Positions 1-8,433 of a DNA stretch of 17,093 nt are shown here, piece by piece; within the stretch, counting starts at the first letter, position 1, and each line of letters starts with the position of its first letter. The stretch lies in NCBI GenBank assembly GCA_026398715.1, contig JAPLSI010000177.1:1-17093 (forward strand). The letters are read 5' to 3'. The stretch is from Gammaproteobacteria bacterium. GTDB lineage: Bacteria; Pseudomonadota; Gammaproteobacteria; Xanthomonadales; Xanthomonadaceae. A program made the translations under genes and the position numbers. The notes beneath the pieces are model-generated. The model was not told the DNA's origin and made no database searches. It worked only from the letters and a program-made list of their open reading frames with translations.

Positions 1-300
1 AAGGGTGACCAGGTGATCATTATCGCCGGCGCCGACAAAGGCAAGAAGGGTGAGGTTGTTCGGGTTCTCGGCGAGAAGGTCGTGGTCCAGAACATCAACA
101 TCATCAAGCGCCACACCAAGCCGAATCCCCAGGCCGGCCAGGCCGGCGGGATCATCGAGCGTGAGGCGCCGATCCATATCTCCAACGTCATGCTGTTCAA
201 CACCGGCTCCGGCAAGGGTGAGCGCGTTGGTTTCAAGGTGCTCGAGGATGGACGCAAAGTGCGTGTGTTCCGCTCGAGCGGTGAAGCGCTGGACGCTTGA
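1..300 (+). CDS. rplX: 50S ribosomal protein L24 (5' end outside window)
   Basis: This is the C-terminal 99 residues of ribosomal protein L24, an assembly-initiating protein that binds 23S rRNA of the large subunit. The reading frame is open from base 1 with no start codon, so the first handful of residues lie upstream of the window. The KOW motif is visible at once ([19 protein letters not shown]), followed by the L24-typical stretch [14 protein letters not shown] and the internal [17 protein letters not shown]. The length fits the family's roughly 105 residues once the missing start is allowed for. The next gene, rplE, begins 10 bases after the stop, as expected in the spc operon. Confidence 0.97.
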   Translation, partial: KGDQVIIIAGADKGKKGEVVRVLGEKVVVQNINIIKRHTKPNPQAGQAGGIIEREAPIHISNVMLFNTGSGKGERVGFKVLEDGRKVRVFRSSGEALDA

Positions 301-310
301 GGAATAGCAA

Positions 311-853
311 ATGACCACCCGTCTCGAAAAAATCTACAAAGAAACCGTTGTTCCGAAGCTGATGGAAAAGTTCGGCTACGACAACGTCATGCAGGTTCCG
401 CGCATCACCAAGATCTCGCTCAACATGGGCGTGGGCGAGGCGGTGGGCAACAAGAAGATCCTGGAAAACGCCGTGGCCGACATGGCCAAGATCGGCGGCC
501 AGAAGCCGGTGACCACCAAGGCTCGCGTGTCGGTTGCCAGCTTCAAGATTCGTGACGGTTGGCCGATCGGCTGCAAGGTGACCTTGCGCCGCGCCAAGAT
601 GTACGAATTCCTGGATCGCCTGATCAGCATTTCCCTTCCCCGCGTGCGCGACTTCCGCGGCGTGTCGGGCCGTTCCTTCGATGGCCGTGGCAACTTCAAC
701 ATGGGCATCAAGGAACAGATCATCTTCCCGGAAATCGACTTTGACGCAGTGGACGCGATGCGTGGCATGGACATCGCCATCACCACCACGGCCAAGACCA
801 ACGAAGAAGCCAAGGCGTTGCTCGAAGCCTTCAACTTCCCCTTCCGTAACTGA
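311..853 (+). CDS. rplE: 50S ribosomal protein L5
   Basis: L5, 180 residues, is the full family length. It binds 5S rRNA in the central protuberance of the large subunit and contacts the P-site tRNA. The sequence shows the L5 start [20 protein letters not shown], the conserved [13 protein letters not shown] segment around residue 35, the [21 protein letters not shown] block and the C-terminal [15 protein letters not shown]. The ATG at 311 is preceded by GAGGA overlapping the rplX stop region, which suggests tight translational linkage. In E. coli the S8 feedback site lies around this start; I could not identify an obvious S8-like helix here by eye. Confidence 0.98.
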   Translation: MTTRLEKIYKETVVPKLMEKFGYDNVMQVPRITKISLNMGVGEAVGNKKILENAVADMAKIGGQKPVTTKARVSVASFKIRDGWPIGCKVTLRRAKMYEFLDRLISISLPRVRDFRGVSGRSFDGRGNFNMGIKEQIIFPEIDFDAVDAMRGMDIAITTTAKTNEEAKALLEAFNFPFRN

Positions 854-869
854 TATCAGGAACTAAATC

Positions 870-1175
870 ATGGCCAAGACCTCGATGGTGAACCGCGATA
901 TCAAGCGGAAGAAACTGGTAAAGAAATTCGCGAGCAAGCGCGCCGAGCTGAAGGCGACCATCGCCAGCACGACCGCTTCCTACGAAGACAAGATGGATGC
1001 AGTGACCAAGCTGCAGAAGCTGCCGCGTGACTCGTCGGCTTCCCGCGTCCGTAACCGTTGCGAACTCACCGGCCGTTCCCGCGGTGTGTACGCCAAGTTC
1101 GGCCTCGGCCGCAACAAGCTGCGCGAAGCCACCATGCGTGGCGATGTGCCCGGCCTTCGCAAGGCGAGCTGGTAA
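870..1175 (+). CDS. rpsN: 30S ribosomal protein S14, zinc-free long form
   Basis: S14, 101 residues, is a head protein of the small subunit needed for late assembly and A-site tRNA binding. It is the long, C-minus form: the four-cysteine zinc motif of the short form is absent and only one cysteine is seen (in [11 protein letters not shown]). The diagnostic C-terminal half [19 protein letters not shown] followed by [25 protein letters not shown] is complete. AGGAA lies a few bases before the ATG. After the stop the operon has an unusually wide 79-base gap before rpsH that contains a hairpin. Confidence 0.98.
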   Translation: MAKTSMVNRDIKRKKLVKKFASKRAELKATIASTTASYEDKMDAVTKLQKLPRDSSASRVRNRCELTGRSRGVYAKFGLGRNKLREATMRGDVPGLRKASW

Positions 1176-1184
1176 CCGCCTTTT

Positions 1185-1206
1185 CCCGATCGCTGCACGG
1201 ATCGGG
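1185..1206 (+). promoter_or_regulatory. Intergenic hairpin between rpsN and rpsH
   Basis: CCCGATC (1185-1191) pairs perfectly with GATCGGG (1200-1206) around an 8-base loop, starting ten bases after the rpsN stop. No T run follows, so it is not an ordinary intrinsic terminator. It could be an mRNA processing or 3'-end protecting element, or part of a ribosomal-protein binding site. The hairpin is seen; any function is inference. Confidence 0.45.
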
Positions 1207-1254
1207 ATCAAGCGGATATCGGTGCTGCCAACCTAACTAACAGGTAAGCAATTT

Positions 1255-1650
1255 ATGAGCATGACTGATCCTATCGCCGACATGCTGGTGCGCATCAAAA
1301 ATGCGCTCGCCGTCGGCAAACCCGCAGTTTCGATGCCTGCTTCGCGCCTGAAGCTCGCCATCGCCAACGTCCTGCGTAGCGAAGGCTACCTCGGCGACGT
1401 CCGCATTTCGGGTGAGGGCGCCAAGGCCCGCCTGGAAATCGCGTTGAAGTACTACGAGGGCAAGCCCGTCATCGAGCGCCTCGAGCGCGTTTCGAAGTCC
1501 AGCCTGCGCCAGTACCGCGGCAAGGACGAGCTTCCGAAGATCCTCGCCGGCCTCGGCGTGGCCATCATCTCCACCTCGCAGGGTCTGATGACCGATCGCC
1601 AGGCCCGCGCTGCGGGCGTGGGCGGCGAAGTCCTCTGCCTCGTGGCCTAA
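1255..1650 (+). CDS. rpsH: 30S ribosomal protein S8
   Basis: S8, 131 residues, is a primary 16S rRNA binder and, in E. coli, the translational repressor of the spc operon. The N-terminus reads [17 protein letters not shown], matching the usual MSMxDPIADML start, so the first of two in-frame ATGs (1255, not 1261) is chosen. The C-terminal S8 signature [19 protein letters not shown] then GEVLC is intact. The gap upstream is wide for this operon and holds a hairpin. The downstream rplF start follows after 11 bases with its Shine-Dalgarno GGAG directly behind the rpsH stop. Confidence 0.98.
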   Translation: MSMTDPIADMLVRIKNALAVGKPAVSMPASRLKLAIANVLRSEGYLGDVRISGEGAKARLEIALKYYEGKPVIERLERVSKSSLRQYRGKDELPKILAGLGVAIISTSQGLMTDRQARAAGVGGEVLCLVA

Positions 1651-1661
1651 GGAGCACCGCC

Positions 1662-2189
1662 ATGTCCCGCGTCGCCAAGAAATTGATCAACCTGCCCAAG
1701 GGCGTAGAACTGAAGGAAGCCGACGGCGTCCTGTCAGTGAAAGGCCCCAAGGGCACGCTCAACATCACCAAGCCCAACGGCGTCAGTGTCAGCAACGAGA
1801 ATGGCGTCGTCCAGCTGGGCGCAGCCAATCCCGATGACATGGCGATGGCCGGCACCATCCGCGCCATCCTGTCCAACATGATGACCGGAGTTTCCGAAGG
1901 CTTCACCCGCAAGCTCGAGCTGGTCGGCGTCGGTTACCGCGCCGCCATGCAGGGCAAGGACTTGAACCTGAGCCTCGGCTTCTCGCATCCGGTGCTGTTC
2001 CAGACCCCGGAAGGCATCACGCTGACCACGCCGACCCAGACTGAAATCCTGGTTTCCGGCGCTGACAAGCAGCAGGTCGGTGAAGTGGCCGCCAAGATCC
2101 GCGCGTACCGTAAACCCGAGCCGTACAAGGGCAAGGGCATCCGTTACTCCGGCGAAAAAATCATCATGAAGGAAGCCAAGAAGGCCTAA
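1662..2189 (+). CDS. rplF: 50S ribosomal protein L6
   Basis: L6, 175 residues, is the usual length. It binds helix 97 of 23S rRNA near the sarcin-ricin loop and stabilises the factor-binding region. It begins [17 protein letters not shown] and carries the two L6 repeats; the second ends in the family signature [15 protein letters not shown], close to the C-terminus (EAKKA). The Shine-Dalgarno GGAG at 1651-1654 is immediately behind the rpsH stop, indicating coupled translation. Confidence 0.98.
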   Translation: MSRVAKKLINLPKGVELKEADGVLSVKGPKGTLNITKPNGVSVSNENGVVQLGAANPDDMAMAGTIRAILSNMMTGVSEGFTRKLELVGVGYRAAMQGKDLNLSLGFSHPVLFQTPEGITLTTPTQTEILVSGADKQQVGEVAAKIRAYRKPEPYKGKGIRYSGEKIIMKEAKKA

Positions 2190-2222
2190 TTGGGCGCTTC
2201 AGCTTCCTCGAGGTAGAGAGCA

Positions 2223-2576
2223 ATGGATAAGAATATCGCCCGTCTGCGCCGCGCCAAGACCACCCGTTCGCATATCCGCGACCTGGGCGTCCACCGCCTG
2301 ACAGTGCTGCGCTCCGGCCAGCACATCTATGCCCAGGTGTTCACCGCCGACGGCTCGAAGGTTTTGGCTTCCGCTTCCACCCTGCAGGCCGACGTGAAGG
2401 AAGGCCTGAAGAACGGCAAGAATTCCGACGCTGCTTCCAAGGTTGGAAAGCTGATCGCCGAGCGCGCCCTGGCCGCTGGCATCGAGAAGGTCGCATTCGA
2501 CCGCTCGGGCTACCGTTACCACGGCCGCATCAAGGCATTGGCCGAAGCTGCCCGCGAAGGTGGCCTCAAGTTCTAA
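2223..2576 (+). CDS. rplR: 50S ribosomal protein L18
   Basis: L18, 117 residues, is a 5S rRNA binding protein that with L5 forms the 5S RNP of the central protuberance. The sequence shows the basic N-terminus ([20 protein letters not shown]), the conserved [16 protein letters not shown] strand region, a helix with [23 protein letters not shown], and the usual C-terminus [23 protein letters not shown] precedes the ATG. After its stop comes a 101-base gap before rpsE, the widest gap inside the spc part of this window. Confidence 0.98.
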   Translation: MDKNIARLRRAKTTRSHIRDLGVHRLTVLRSGQHIYAQVFTADGSKVLASASTLQADVKEGLKNGKNSDAASKVGKLIAERALAAGIEKVAFDRSGYRYHGRIKALAEAAREGGLKF

Positions 2577-2592
2577 GTGCGACACGCTTGAA

Positions 2593-2612
2593 ATGGGCGC
2601 CCTGGCGCCCAT
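2593..2612 (+). promoter_or_regulatory. Intergenic hairpin between rplR and rpsE
   Basis: ATGGGCGC (2593-2600) and GCGCCCAT (2605-2612) form a perfect 8-bp stem with the tetraloop CCTG. It lies in the 101-base rplR-rpsE gap. No T tract follows, so it is not a classical terminator. A smaller stem (CGGC/GCCG with loop GAAC, near 2633-2644) follows. A role in attenuation, processing or protein binding is possible but unproven. Confidence 0.5.
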
Positions 2613-2677
2613 CAGATGCATACAACTATAAGCGGCGAACGCCGTAAGCAAATAATCTCCAACAGGAAATCAAATCA

Positions 2678-3199
2678 ATGAGCAGCAACGAACGCGATCG
2701 CAATCGCGGTGAGAGTGACGACGGCTTCATCGAGAAGCTGGTCGCCGTCAACCGTGTGTCCAAGACCGTCAAGGGCGGCCGCCAGTTCACCTTCACCGCA
2801 TTGACGGTGGTGGGCGACGGCGCCGGCAAGATCGGTTTTGGTTATGGCAAGGCCCGCGAAGTGCCGGTCGCCATCCAGAAGTCGATGGAAAAAGCCCGCA
2901 AGGCGATGATCAGTGTCGACCTCAACGAAGGCACCCTGTGGCACGCCGTCAAGGCCGGCCACGGCGCCGCGCGCGTCTTCATGATGCCCGCCTCGGAAGG
3001 TACCGGCGTCATTGCCGGTGGCGCGATGCGCGCCGTGCTGGAAGCCGTCGGCGTCAAGAACGTGTTGGCCAAGGCCGTCGGTTCGCGTAACCCGATCAAC
3101 CTGGTTCGTGCGACCTTCAAGGGTCTGACCGCAATGCAGTCCCCGAGCCACATCGCCGCCAAGCGCGGCAAGAAGCTCGAGGAGATCTACAATGCCTAA
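2678..3199 (+). CDS. rpsE: 30S ribosomal protein S5
   Basis: S5, 173 residues, lies at the mRNA entry tunnel of the small subunit and is important for decoding accuracy and helicase activity. The double-stranded-RNA-binding S5 signature is present from about residue 28 ([20 protein letters not shown] followed by [21 protein letters not shown]). The C-terminal domain with [20 protein letters not shown] and the [13 protein letters not shown] segment is complete. The ATG has AGGA ten bases upstream. The last codons overlap the rpmD start by 8 bases (ATG at 3192), a sign of translational coupling. Confidence 0.98.
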   Translation: MSSNERDRNRGESDDGFIEKLVAVNRVSKTVKGGRQFTFTALTVVGDGAGKIGFGYGKAREVPVAIQKSMEKARKAMISVDLNEGTLWHAVKAGHGAARVFMMPASEGTGVIAGGAMRAVLEAVGVKNVLAKAVGSRNPINLVRATFKGLTAMQSPSHIAAKRGKKLEEIYNA

Positions 3200-3377
3200 T
3201 TCCCCGACCATCAAGGTCCGCCTGGTCAAGGGCCTGCGCGGCTGCCAAGCCCGCCACCGCCTGTCGGTGAAGGCACTCGGCCTGAACAAAATCAACGATG
3301 TGCGTGAACTGAAGGATTCCCCCTCGGTCCGCGGTCTCATCAATCAGCTGCATTACCTGGTTCGCGTCGAATCCTGA
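3192..3377 (+). CDS. rpmD: 50S ribosomal protein L30
   Basis: L30, 61 residues, is a small large-subunit protein near 5S rRNA. The sequence [20 protein letters not shown] then [20 protein letters not shown] with a hydrophobic, IN-containing C-terminus ([15 protein letters not shown]) is typical. The start ATG lies inside the end of rpsE, so it probably depends on rpsE translation. rplO begins 20 bases after the stop. Confidence 0.97.
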   Translation: MPNSPTIKVRLVKGLRGCQARHRLSVKALGLNKINDVRELKDSPSVRGLINQLHYLVRVES

Positions 3378-3397
3378 GCGGCTCAAGGAAAATCATC

Positions 3398-3832
3398 ATG
3401 AAATTGAATACTCTGAGTCCTGCTGAAGGCGCCCGCGCCGAGCGCAAGCGCGTCGGTCGCGGCATTGGTTCGGGCCTGGGCAAGACTGCCGGCCGCGGCC
3501 ACAAGGGTTCGTTCGCGCGCTCCGGCAAGGGCAAGATCAAGGCCGGCTTCGAAGGCGGCCAGATGCCGATGAAGAAGCGCATGCCGAAGGTTGGCTTCCG
3601 CTCGAAGCTCAAGCTCGACACCGCCGAAGTGCTGACCTACCAGCTCGAGAAGCTGGACATCACCGACACCGATTTCGCCGCGCTTCGCGCCGCAAAGCTG
3701 GTGCCGGCGACTGCCAAGCAGGCCAAGATCGTCAAGAAGGGCGACCTGACCAAGAAGTTCGTGCTCAAGGGCGTGCTCGCGACTGCCGGTGCCAAGGCAG
3801 CGATTGAAGCCGCCGGCGGCAGCGTGGAGTAA
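3398..3832 (+). CDS. rplO: 50S ribosomal protein L15
   Basis: L15, 144 residues, is the expected length and is a late-assembly protein of the large subunit that contacts many 23S rRNA domains. The glycine/basic N-terminal tail is clear: [20 protein letters not shown] then HKG, followed by [17 protein letters not shown]. The C-terminal L15 signature [20 protein letters not shown] plus AGGSVE ends the protein. AAGGA lies ten bases before the ATG. The final bases of this gene (GTGGAG) serve as Shine-Dalgarno for secY, whose TTG start follows the stop by 4 bases. Confidence 0.98.
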   Translation: MKLNTLSPAEGARAERKRVGRGIGSGLGKTAGRGHKGSFARSGKGKIKAGFEGGQMPMKKRMPKVGFRSKLKLDTAEVLTYQLEKLDITDTDFAALRAAKLVPATAKQAKIVKKGDLTKKFVLKGVLATAGAKAAIEAAGGSVE

Positions 3833-3836
3833 TACT

Positions 3837-5204
3837 TTGGCGCAGGCTAATACCGCAGCGGGTGCCCTGGGTGGGCTCGGAAAATTCACCGAGCTCCGCC
3901 AGAGGCTGTTGTTCGTGTTGTTGGCCCTGATCGTCTATCGCATCGGTAGCTTCATTCCGGTGCCGGGTGTCAATCCGCAGGCCATGCTGCAGCTGATGGA
4001 AAGCCAGAAGGGCACCATCGTGGACATGTTCAACATGTTCTCGGGCGGCGCCCTTAATCGCTTCAGCCTTTTCGCGCTGAACGTGGTGCCCTACATCTCG
4101 GCATCCATCATCGTGCAGCTGGCGGGCCAGATCTACGGCCCCTGGAAGGCGCTTCGCAATGAAGGCGAAAGCGGCCGCAGGAAGCTGACCCAGTACTCGC
4201 GTTTGTTCGCGGTCGTGCTCGCGGTCGTGCAAAGCTTCGGCATCGCGTCGGCCTTGCAGAAGCAGGGCGTCACCTATGACCAGGGCATCGGCTTCGTGCT
4301 GACCGCCGTGGTCGCGCTCACCACCGGCACCATCTTCCTGATGTGGCTGGGCGAGCAGATTACCGAGCGGGGCATCGGCAACGGCGTTTCCCTGATCATC
4401 TTCGCGGGCATCGTGTCCGGCCTGCCCAGCGCGGTCATCACGACCTTGCAGCAGGTCAGCACCGGTGACATCGGCTTCATGTCGGTGCTGGTCATCCTCG
4501 TGCTGGTCCTCGGCGTCACCTTCTTCGTGGTGTTCATGGAGCGGGGGCTGCGCAAGATCACGGTGAACTACGCCCGTCGACAGGGTGGTCGCCAGGGCTA
4601 CATGAACCAGAGTTCGCACCTGCCGCTGAAGCTCAACATGGCTGGCGTGATCCCGCCGATCTTTGCTTCGTCCCTGATCCTGTTTCCGTCGACGATCTCG
4701 CAGTGGCTCAGCAGCGCCAATGCCAATGCCGAAGGCTGGCAGGGCATGCTGTCGCGCTCGCTGCAGTCGGTGGCCAACGCCCTGGCGCCGGCCCAGCCGC
4801 TGCACATGCTGCTTTACGGCGCGATGATCATCGGCTTCGCGTTCTTCTATACCGCCCTGGTCTTCAACTCCCAGGAAACGGCCGAAAACCTCAAGAAGTC
4901 AGGCGCGCTGATTCCCGGCATCCGCCCGGGCAAGGCGACCGGCGAATACATCGATGGCGTGATGACGCGGCTGACCCTGATTGGCGCCCTGTACCTGGTG
5001 CTGGTCTGCCTGTTGCCCGAAGTGCTGCGCGCCTGGCTCAATGTTCCGTTCTACTTCGGCGGCACCTCGCTGCTGATCGTGGTGGTCGTGGTCATGGACT
5101 TCACAGCCCAGATCCAGGCCCACCTCATGTCGCACCAGTACGAAGGCCTGATGAAGAAGGCAAATCTGAAAGGCGGCTCCCGCGGCGGTTTCGCTCGCGG
5201 CTGA
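3837..5204 (+). CDS. secY: Protein translocase subunit SecY (TTG start)
   Basis: SecY, 455 residues from the chosen start, forms the ten-helix inner-membrane channel for Sec-dependent export and membrane insertion. The N-terminal [20 protein letters not shown] then [10 protein letters not shown] (helix 1), the plug-region segment [20 protein letters not shown] with [11 protein letters not shown] (helix 2), [12 protein letters not shown] and the cytoplasmic loop [20 protein letters not shown] are all visible. The start is taken as TTG at 3837: it sits 7 bases behind GGAG at 3826-3829 and gives an N-terminus ([20 protein letters not shown]) of the usual length. The in-frame ATG at 3789 lies inside rplO and would add 16 non-conserved residues. 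In most spc operons rpmJ follows; here it does not. Confidence 0.95.
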   Translation: MAQANTAAGALGGLGKFTELRQRLLFVLLALIVYRIGSFIPVPGVNPQAMLQLMESQKGTIVDMFNMFSGGALNRFSLFALNVVPYISASIIVQLAGQIYGPWKALRNEGESGRRKLTQYSRLFAVVLAVVQSFGIASALQKQGVTYDQGIGFVLTAVVALTTGTIFLMWLGEQITERGIGNGVSLIIFAGIVSGLPSAVITTLQQVSTGDIGFMSVLVILVLVLGVTFFVVFMERGLRKITVNYARRQGGRQGYMNQSSHLPLKLNMAGVIPPIFASSLILFPSTISQWLSSANANAEGWQGMLSRSLQSVANALAPAQPLHMLLYGAMIIGFAFFYTALVFNSQETAENLKKSGALIPGIRPGKATGEYIDGVMTRLTLIGALYLVLVCLLPEVLRAWLNVPFYFGGTSLLIVVVVVMDFTAQIQAHLMSHQYEGLMKKANLKGGSRGGFARG

Positions 5205-5336
5205 GTCACAAGATGGGCGACCCGGGCGGCGCTTCGCGCACGGGTTGGTTGACGTTGGTCCCTGTGCTTGAGTAGCGCGGGGCTGGTCCGGGTCTCAGCA
5301 ATGGGACAAGGCCCTGGACGACAACCTCTCGCCGGA

Positions 5337-5383
5337 GCATGGGCACACTCCCCATGCCGGGTTCCGGTGGCTTTGGCCGCCGG
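5337..5383 (+). promoter_or_regulatory. Tandem hairpins between secY and rpsM
   Basis: Two stem-loops stand side by side. The first is GCATGGG (5337-5343) with CCCATGC (5351-5357), loop CACACTC. The second is CCGGTGGC (5364-5371) with GCCGCCGG (5376-5383), loop TTTG and one G-T wobble. No T run follows, so efficient intrinsic termination is doubtful. They lie just upstream of the alpha-operon promoter and may mark the 3' end or a processing site of the spc transcript. Confidence 0.5.
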
Positions 5384-5406
5384 GGCTTCCGAATAACCCG
5401 AAGCCT

Positions 5407-5415
5407 TGCTATAAT
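5407..5415 (+). promoter_or_regulatory. Extended -10 promoter for rpsM-rplQ
   Basis: TGCTATAAT at 5407-5415 is a perfect extended -10 element (TGnTATAAT), 41 bases before the rpsM start. At the 17-base spacing the -35 hexamer would be TTCCGA (5387-5392), only a weak match, which is usual for extended -10 promoters. It would start transcription near 5422 and leave a leader of about 35 bases, including the small palindrome CTAAAATTTAG (5431-5441) and the Shine-Dalgarno GGAG (5445-5448). It would allow the alpha block to be expressed separately from spc. Confidence 0.7.
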
Positions 5416-5456
5416 TCTCGATTCACTGCGCTAAAATTTAGTTTGGAGATCGCCTC

Positions 5457-5813
5457 ATGGCGCGCATTGCAGGTGTCAACCTGCCTGTCCAGAAACATGT
5501 CTGGGTCGGCTTGCAGAGTATTTTCGGCATCGGCCGTACCCGGTCGAAGCAACTGTGTGACGTGGTTGGGGTAGCCCATTCCACCAAGATCCGCGACCTC
5601 ACCGAAGCCCAGGTAGATCAGCTTCGTTCGGAAGTGGCCAAGTACGTGGTCGAAGGCGATCTGCGTCGCGAGGTGGGTATCTCCATCAAGCGCCTGATGG
5701 ACCTTGGCTGCTATCGCGGCCTGCGCCACCGTCGCGGCTTGCCGCTGCGTGGCCAGCGCACCCGTACCAACGCCCGTACCCGCAAGGGTCCGCGCAAAGC
5801 CATCAAAAAGTAA
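5457..5813 (+). CDS. rpsM: 30S ribosomal protein S13
   Basis: S13, 118 residues, is the usual length. It lies in the small-subunit head and forms inter-subunit bridges and contacts with P-site tRNA. It begins [20 protein letters not shown] and contains [13 protein letters not shown] (helix-hairpin-helix-like), [20 protein letters not shown] and the basic tail [20 protein letters not shown]. It is the first gene of the alpha block and has its own candidate promoter upstream. In E. coli, S4 represses this operon by binding a pseudoknot at this start; the short leader here makes the same structure uncertain. Confidence 0.98.
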   Translation: MARIAGVNLPVQKHVWVGLQSIFGIGRTRSKQLCDVVGVAHSTKIRDLTEAQVDQLRSEVAKYVVEGDLRREVGISIKRLMDLGCYRGLRHRRGLPLRGQRTRTNARTRKGPRKAIKK

Positions 5814-5826
5814 GGGATAGCGCCTA

Positions 5827-6216
5827 ATGGCCAAGCCTGCAGCCAAAGTAAAGAAGAAGATCAAGCGCATCGTCACCGACGGTATCGCGCATGTGCATGC
5901 TTCTTTCAACAACACCATCGTGACGATCACCGATCGTCAGGGTAACGCCCTTTCCTGGGCAACTTCGGGCGGCGCGGGTTTCCGCGGTTCCCGCAAGTCC
6001 ACGCCGTTCGCTGCACAGGTTGCCGCTGAAAAAGCCGGCAAAGCTGCGCTCGATTACGGGGTGAAGACCCTGGAAGTGCGCATCAAGGGCCCGGGTCCGG
6101 GTCGGGAGTCCGCCGTGCGTTCGTTGAACGCCGTCGGTTACAAGATCATGAACATCATCGACGTGACCCCGATCCCGCACAACGGGTGCCGGCCGCCGAA
6201 AAAGCGCCGCGTCTAA
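5827..6216 (+). CDS. rpsK: 30S ribosomal protein S11
   Basis: S11, 129 residues, is a platform protein of the small subunit that lines the mRNA exit region. The sequence includes the conserved [40 protein letters not shown] then [27 protein letters not shown] and the C-terminal [17 protein letters not shown]. The ATG is 13 bases after the rpsM stop and is preceded by GGGA. Nothing unusual is seen. Confidence 0.98.
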   Translation: MAKPAAKVKKKIKRIVTDGIAHVHASFNNTIVTITDRQGNALSWATSGGAGFRGSRKSTPFAAQVAAEKAGKAALDYGVKTLEVRIKGPGPGRESAVRSLNAVGYKIMNIIDVTPIPHNGCRPPKKRRV

Positions 6217-6232
6217 GGGCTAGGAATTAAAC

Positions 6233-6862
6233 ATGGCACGATATACCGGTCCCACCTGTAAGCTCGCTCGTCGCGAAGGCGCTGATCTCAGCCTCAAGAG
6301 CCCCGCGCGCGCTATCGATTCAAAGTGCAAGCTCGAGCAGAAGCCGGGCCAGCACGGTCCCGTCGCCCGCAAGGGCAAGCTGTCCGACTACGCCACCCAG
6401 CTTCGCGAGAAGCAGAAGGTAAAGCGCATCTACGGATTGCTCGAGCGCCAGTTCCGCGGCTATTACACCAAGGCTGCCCGTCGCAAGGGCAACACCGGTG
6501 AGTCGCTGCTGCAGATGCTCGAACAGCGCCTGGACAACGTTGTGTACCGCATGGGTTTTGCGGTCACCCGTCCCCAGGCCCGTCAGCTGGTTTCGCACAA
6601 GGGCGTCCTGGTCAACGGCAAGGTCGTCAACCTGGCGTCCTACCAAGTGAAGGCCGGCGACAACATCCAGTTGTCCGAGCGCGCGCAAAAGCACCTCAAC
6701 GTAACCGAGGCGCTCACCCTTTCCCAGCAGATGGATCTGATTCCGGGCTGGTGCGAGGTCGATGCGAAGAAGTTCTCCGGCGTGTTCAAGTCGGTTCCCG
6801 ATCGCGCCGACCTGCCTTCCGACATCAACGAAGCGCTGATCGTCGAGTTGTACTCGAAGTAA
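6233..6862 (+). CDS. rpsD: 30S ribosomal protein S4
   Basis: S4, 209 residues, is a primary 16S rRNA binder that starts small-subunit assembly and in E. coli represses the alpha operon. The N-terminus [20 protein letters not shown] retains only two cysteines (C9 and C32), so the four-cysteine zinc knuckle of some S4 proteins is not complete. The S4 RNA-binding domain lies at roughly residues 99-160 ([20 protein letters not shown] then [15 protein letters not shown]). The C-terminus, with [17 protein letters not shown], is complete. AGGAA precedes the ATG. Confidence 0.98.
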   Translation: MARYTGPTCKLARREGADLSLKSPARAIDSKCKLEQKPGQHGPVARKGKLSDYATQLREKQKVKRIYGLLERQFRGYYTKAARRKGNTGESLLQMLEQRLDNVVYRMGFAVTRPQARQLVSHKGVLVNGKVVNLASYQVKAGDNIQLSERAQKHLNVTEALTLSQQMDLIPGWCEVDAKKFSGVFKSVPDRADLPSDINEALIVELYSK

Positions 6863-6884
6863 TTCTTCAGGAGTGTCACTGTCC

Positions 6885-7880
6885 ATGACGGTTTCCGCAC
6901 ACCAGGTGCTGCGTCCCCGCGGCCCGAACATTGAACGCCTCGGCGCCAACCGCGCCAAGGTCGTGATCGAACCCCTCGAGCGCGGCTACGGCCACACGCT
7001 CGGCAACGCGCTGCGTCGCGTCCTCTTGTCGTCCATCCCCGGCTTTGCCATCACGGAAGTCGAGATCGACGGCGTGCTTCACGAATACACCACGGTCGAA
7101 GGCTTGCAGGAAGACGTACTTGAAGTGCTGTTGAACCTCAAGGATGTCGCCATCCGCATGCACACGGCTGAACACACCACCCTGACCTTGCAGACCAAGG
7201 GCCCGGGTATCGTGACGGCAGCCGACATCAAGGTTGACCACAACGTCGAGATCCTCAATCCCGACCACGTGATCTGCACGCTGACCAAGGACACGGCGCT
7301 GAACATGCGCCTGAAGATCGAGCGCGGCTTCGGCTACCAGCCGGCCACTGCGCGTCGTCGTCCGGATGAAGAAACCCGCACCATCGGTCGCCTGATGCTC
7401 GACGCCAGCTTCTCGCCGGTCCGTCGCGTTGCCTACGCGGTCGAAGCTGCCCGCGTCGAACAGCGTACCGACTTGGACAAGTTGGTTTTGGACATCGAAA
7501 CCAACGGCACGATCGATGCCGAGGATGCCATCCGCACTGCGGCCGACATCCTGACCGACCAGCTGTCGGTGTTCGGTGACTTCACCCAGCGCGAGCGTGG
7601 CCCGTCGAAGCCGTCCGTTGCGGGCGTGGATCCGGTGCTGTTGCGCCCGATCGACGACCTGGAGCTGACCGTTCGTTCGGCTAACTGCCTGAAGGCGGAG
7701 AACATCTATTACATCGGCGACCTGATCCAGCGTACCGAGGTCGAGCTGCTCAAGACCCCGAACCTGGGCAAGAAGTCGCTGACGGAAATCAAGGAAGTGT
7801 TGGCCCAGCGTGGCCTTTCACTCGGCATGAAGCTGGAGAACTGGCCACCGGCCGGCCTGCAGCAGGGCATGATGGGCTGA
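6885..7880 (+). CDS. rpoA: DNA-directed RNA polymerase subunit alpha
   Basis: The alpha subunit, 331 residues, dimerises to start RNA polymerase assembly and reads UP elements and activators through its C-terminal domain. The N-terminal domain shows [20 protein letters not shown] then [16 protein letters not shown] and the conserved [20 protein letters not shown] region. The C-terminal domain carries [20 protein letters not shown] with the helix-hairpin-helix [17 protein letters not shown], matching the E. coli DNA-binding face. The ATG at 6885 is chosen because the in-frame GTG at 6873 overlaps the Shine-Dalgarno AGGAG (6869-6873) and the [13 protein letters not shown] start fits relatives. 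Confidence 0.97.
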   Translation: MTVSAHQVLRPRGPNIERLGANRAKVVIEPLERGYGHTLGNALRRVLLSSIPGFAITEVEIDGVLHEYTTVEGLQEDVLEVLLNLKDVAIRMHTAEHTTLTLQTKGPGIVTAADIKVDHNVEILNPDHVICTLTKDTALNMRLKIERGFGYQPATARRRPDEETRTIGRLMLDASFSPVRRVAYAVEAARVEQRTDLDKLVLDIETNGTIDAEDAIRTAADILTDQLSVFGDFTQRERGPSKPSVAGVDPVLLRPIDDLELTVRSANCLKAENIYYIGDLIQRTEVELLKTPNLGKKSLTEIKEVLAQRGLSLGMKLENWPPAGLQQGMMG

Positions 7881-7911
7881 GAAGCCTCGATATTATTTAG
7901 GAAGCACGACC

Positions 7912-8295
7912 ATGCGCCACAGAAAATCCGGCCGTAAATTCAGCCGCACCAGCGCCCACCGCGAAGTGATGTTCGTCAACATGGCGGCATCGCTGATCAA
8001 GCACGAACTGATCCGCACGACCTTGCCGAAAGCCAAGGAACTGCGCCGCGTCGCCGAGCCGCTGATCACCATCGGCAAGATCGATGGCGTTGCCAATCGT
8101 CGTCTCGCCATGTCGCGCCTGCGTGACAAGGATGCGGTCGGCAAGTTGTTCGTCGAACTCGGCCCGCGCTACAAGGCGCGCCCGGGTGGTTACCTGCGCA
8201 TCCTCAAGGCTGGCTTCCGTCCGGGCGACAACGCCCCGATGGCCTATGTCGAGTTGGTGGATCGCCCGCAGACCACGGTTGCTACTGCCGAGTAA
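7912..8295 (+). CDS. rplQ: 50S ribosomal protein L17
   Basis: L17, 127 residues, is a large-subunit protein near the peptide exit tunnel. The start [20 protein letters not shown] and the following [20 protein letters not shown] are diagnostic, as is the C-terminal [20 protein letters not shown] with YVELVDR. It is the last gene of the supercluster. AGGAAG stands seven bases before the ATG, and a strong terminator follows within 25 bases of the stop. Confidence 0.98.
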   Translation: MRHRKSGRKFSRTSAHREVMFVNMAASLIKHELIRTTLPKAKELRRVAEPLITIGKIDGVANRRLAMSRLRDKDAVGKLFVELGPRYKARPGGYLRILKAGFRPGDNAPMAYVELVDRPQTTVATAE

Positions 8296-8319
8296 GCGGC
8301 TCAAGACAAGCAGTCCAGG

Positions 8320-8349
8320 AACCCCGGCCTCATGCCGGGGTTTTTGTTT
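8320..8349 (+). terminator. Intrinsic terminator after rplQ
   Basis: AACCCCGGC (8320-8328) pairs perfectly with GCCGGGGTT (8334-8342) around the loop CTCAT, and the stem runs into TTTTTGTTT (8341-8349). This is a textbook rho-independent terminator, and it closes the ribosomal protein and rpoA transcript. Confidence 0.93.
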
Positions 8350-8433
8350 CTGCCGGCAGCAACGCCTACCGAAACTTATCGCGCTGCGTTAAGGTCAATG
8401 CTGAACAACGAATTCCCTAGCCTCGGATATTGC

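Noticed and set aside
2627..2632. TATAAG in the rplR-rpsE gap as a promoter -10.
   Set aside because: There is no extended -10 TG and no -35-like hexamer at 16-18 bases (GGCGCC at 17), so it is not supportable.
3765..4805. A 346-codon reading frame on the - strand opposite rplO/secY.
   Set aside because: It lies wholly antisense to conserved genes; its composition is rich in H, R, Q and D as expected for the mirror of GC-rich codons, and no motif is recognisable.
5205..5456. A short rpmJ (L36) gene in the secY-rpsM gap.
   Set aside because: No frame in the gap encodes the MKV start, the Cys/His pattern or the basic tail of L36.
8332..8433. Upstream extension of dsbB to ATG 8332 or 8398.
   Set aside because: The first ATG lies inside the terminator loop of the preceding operon and the added residues do not match the DsbB N-terminus; ATG 8434 fits.
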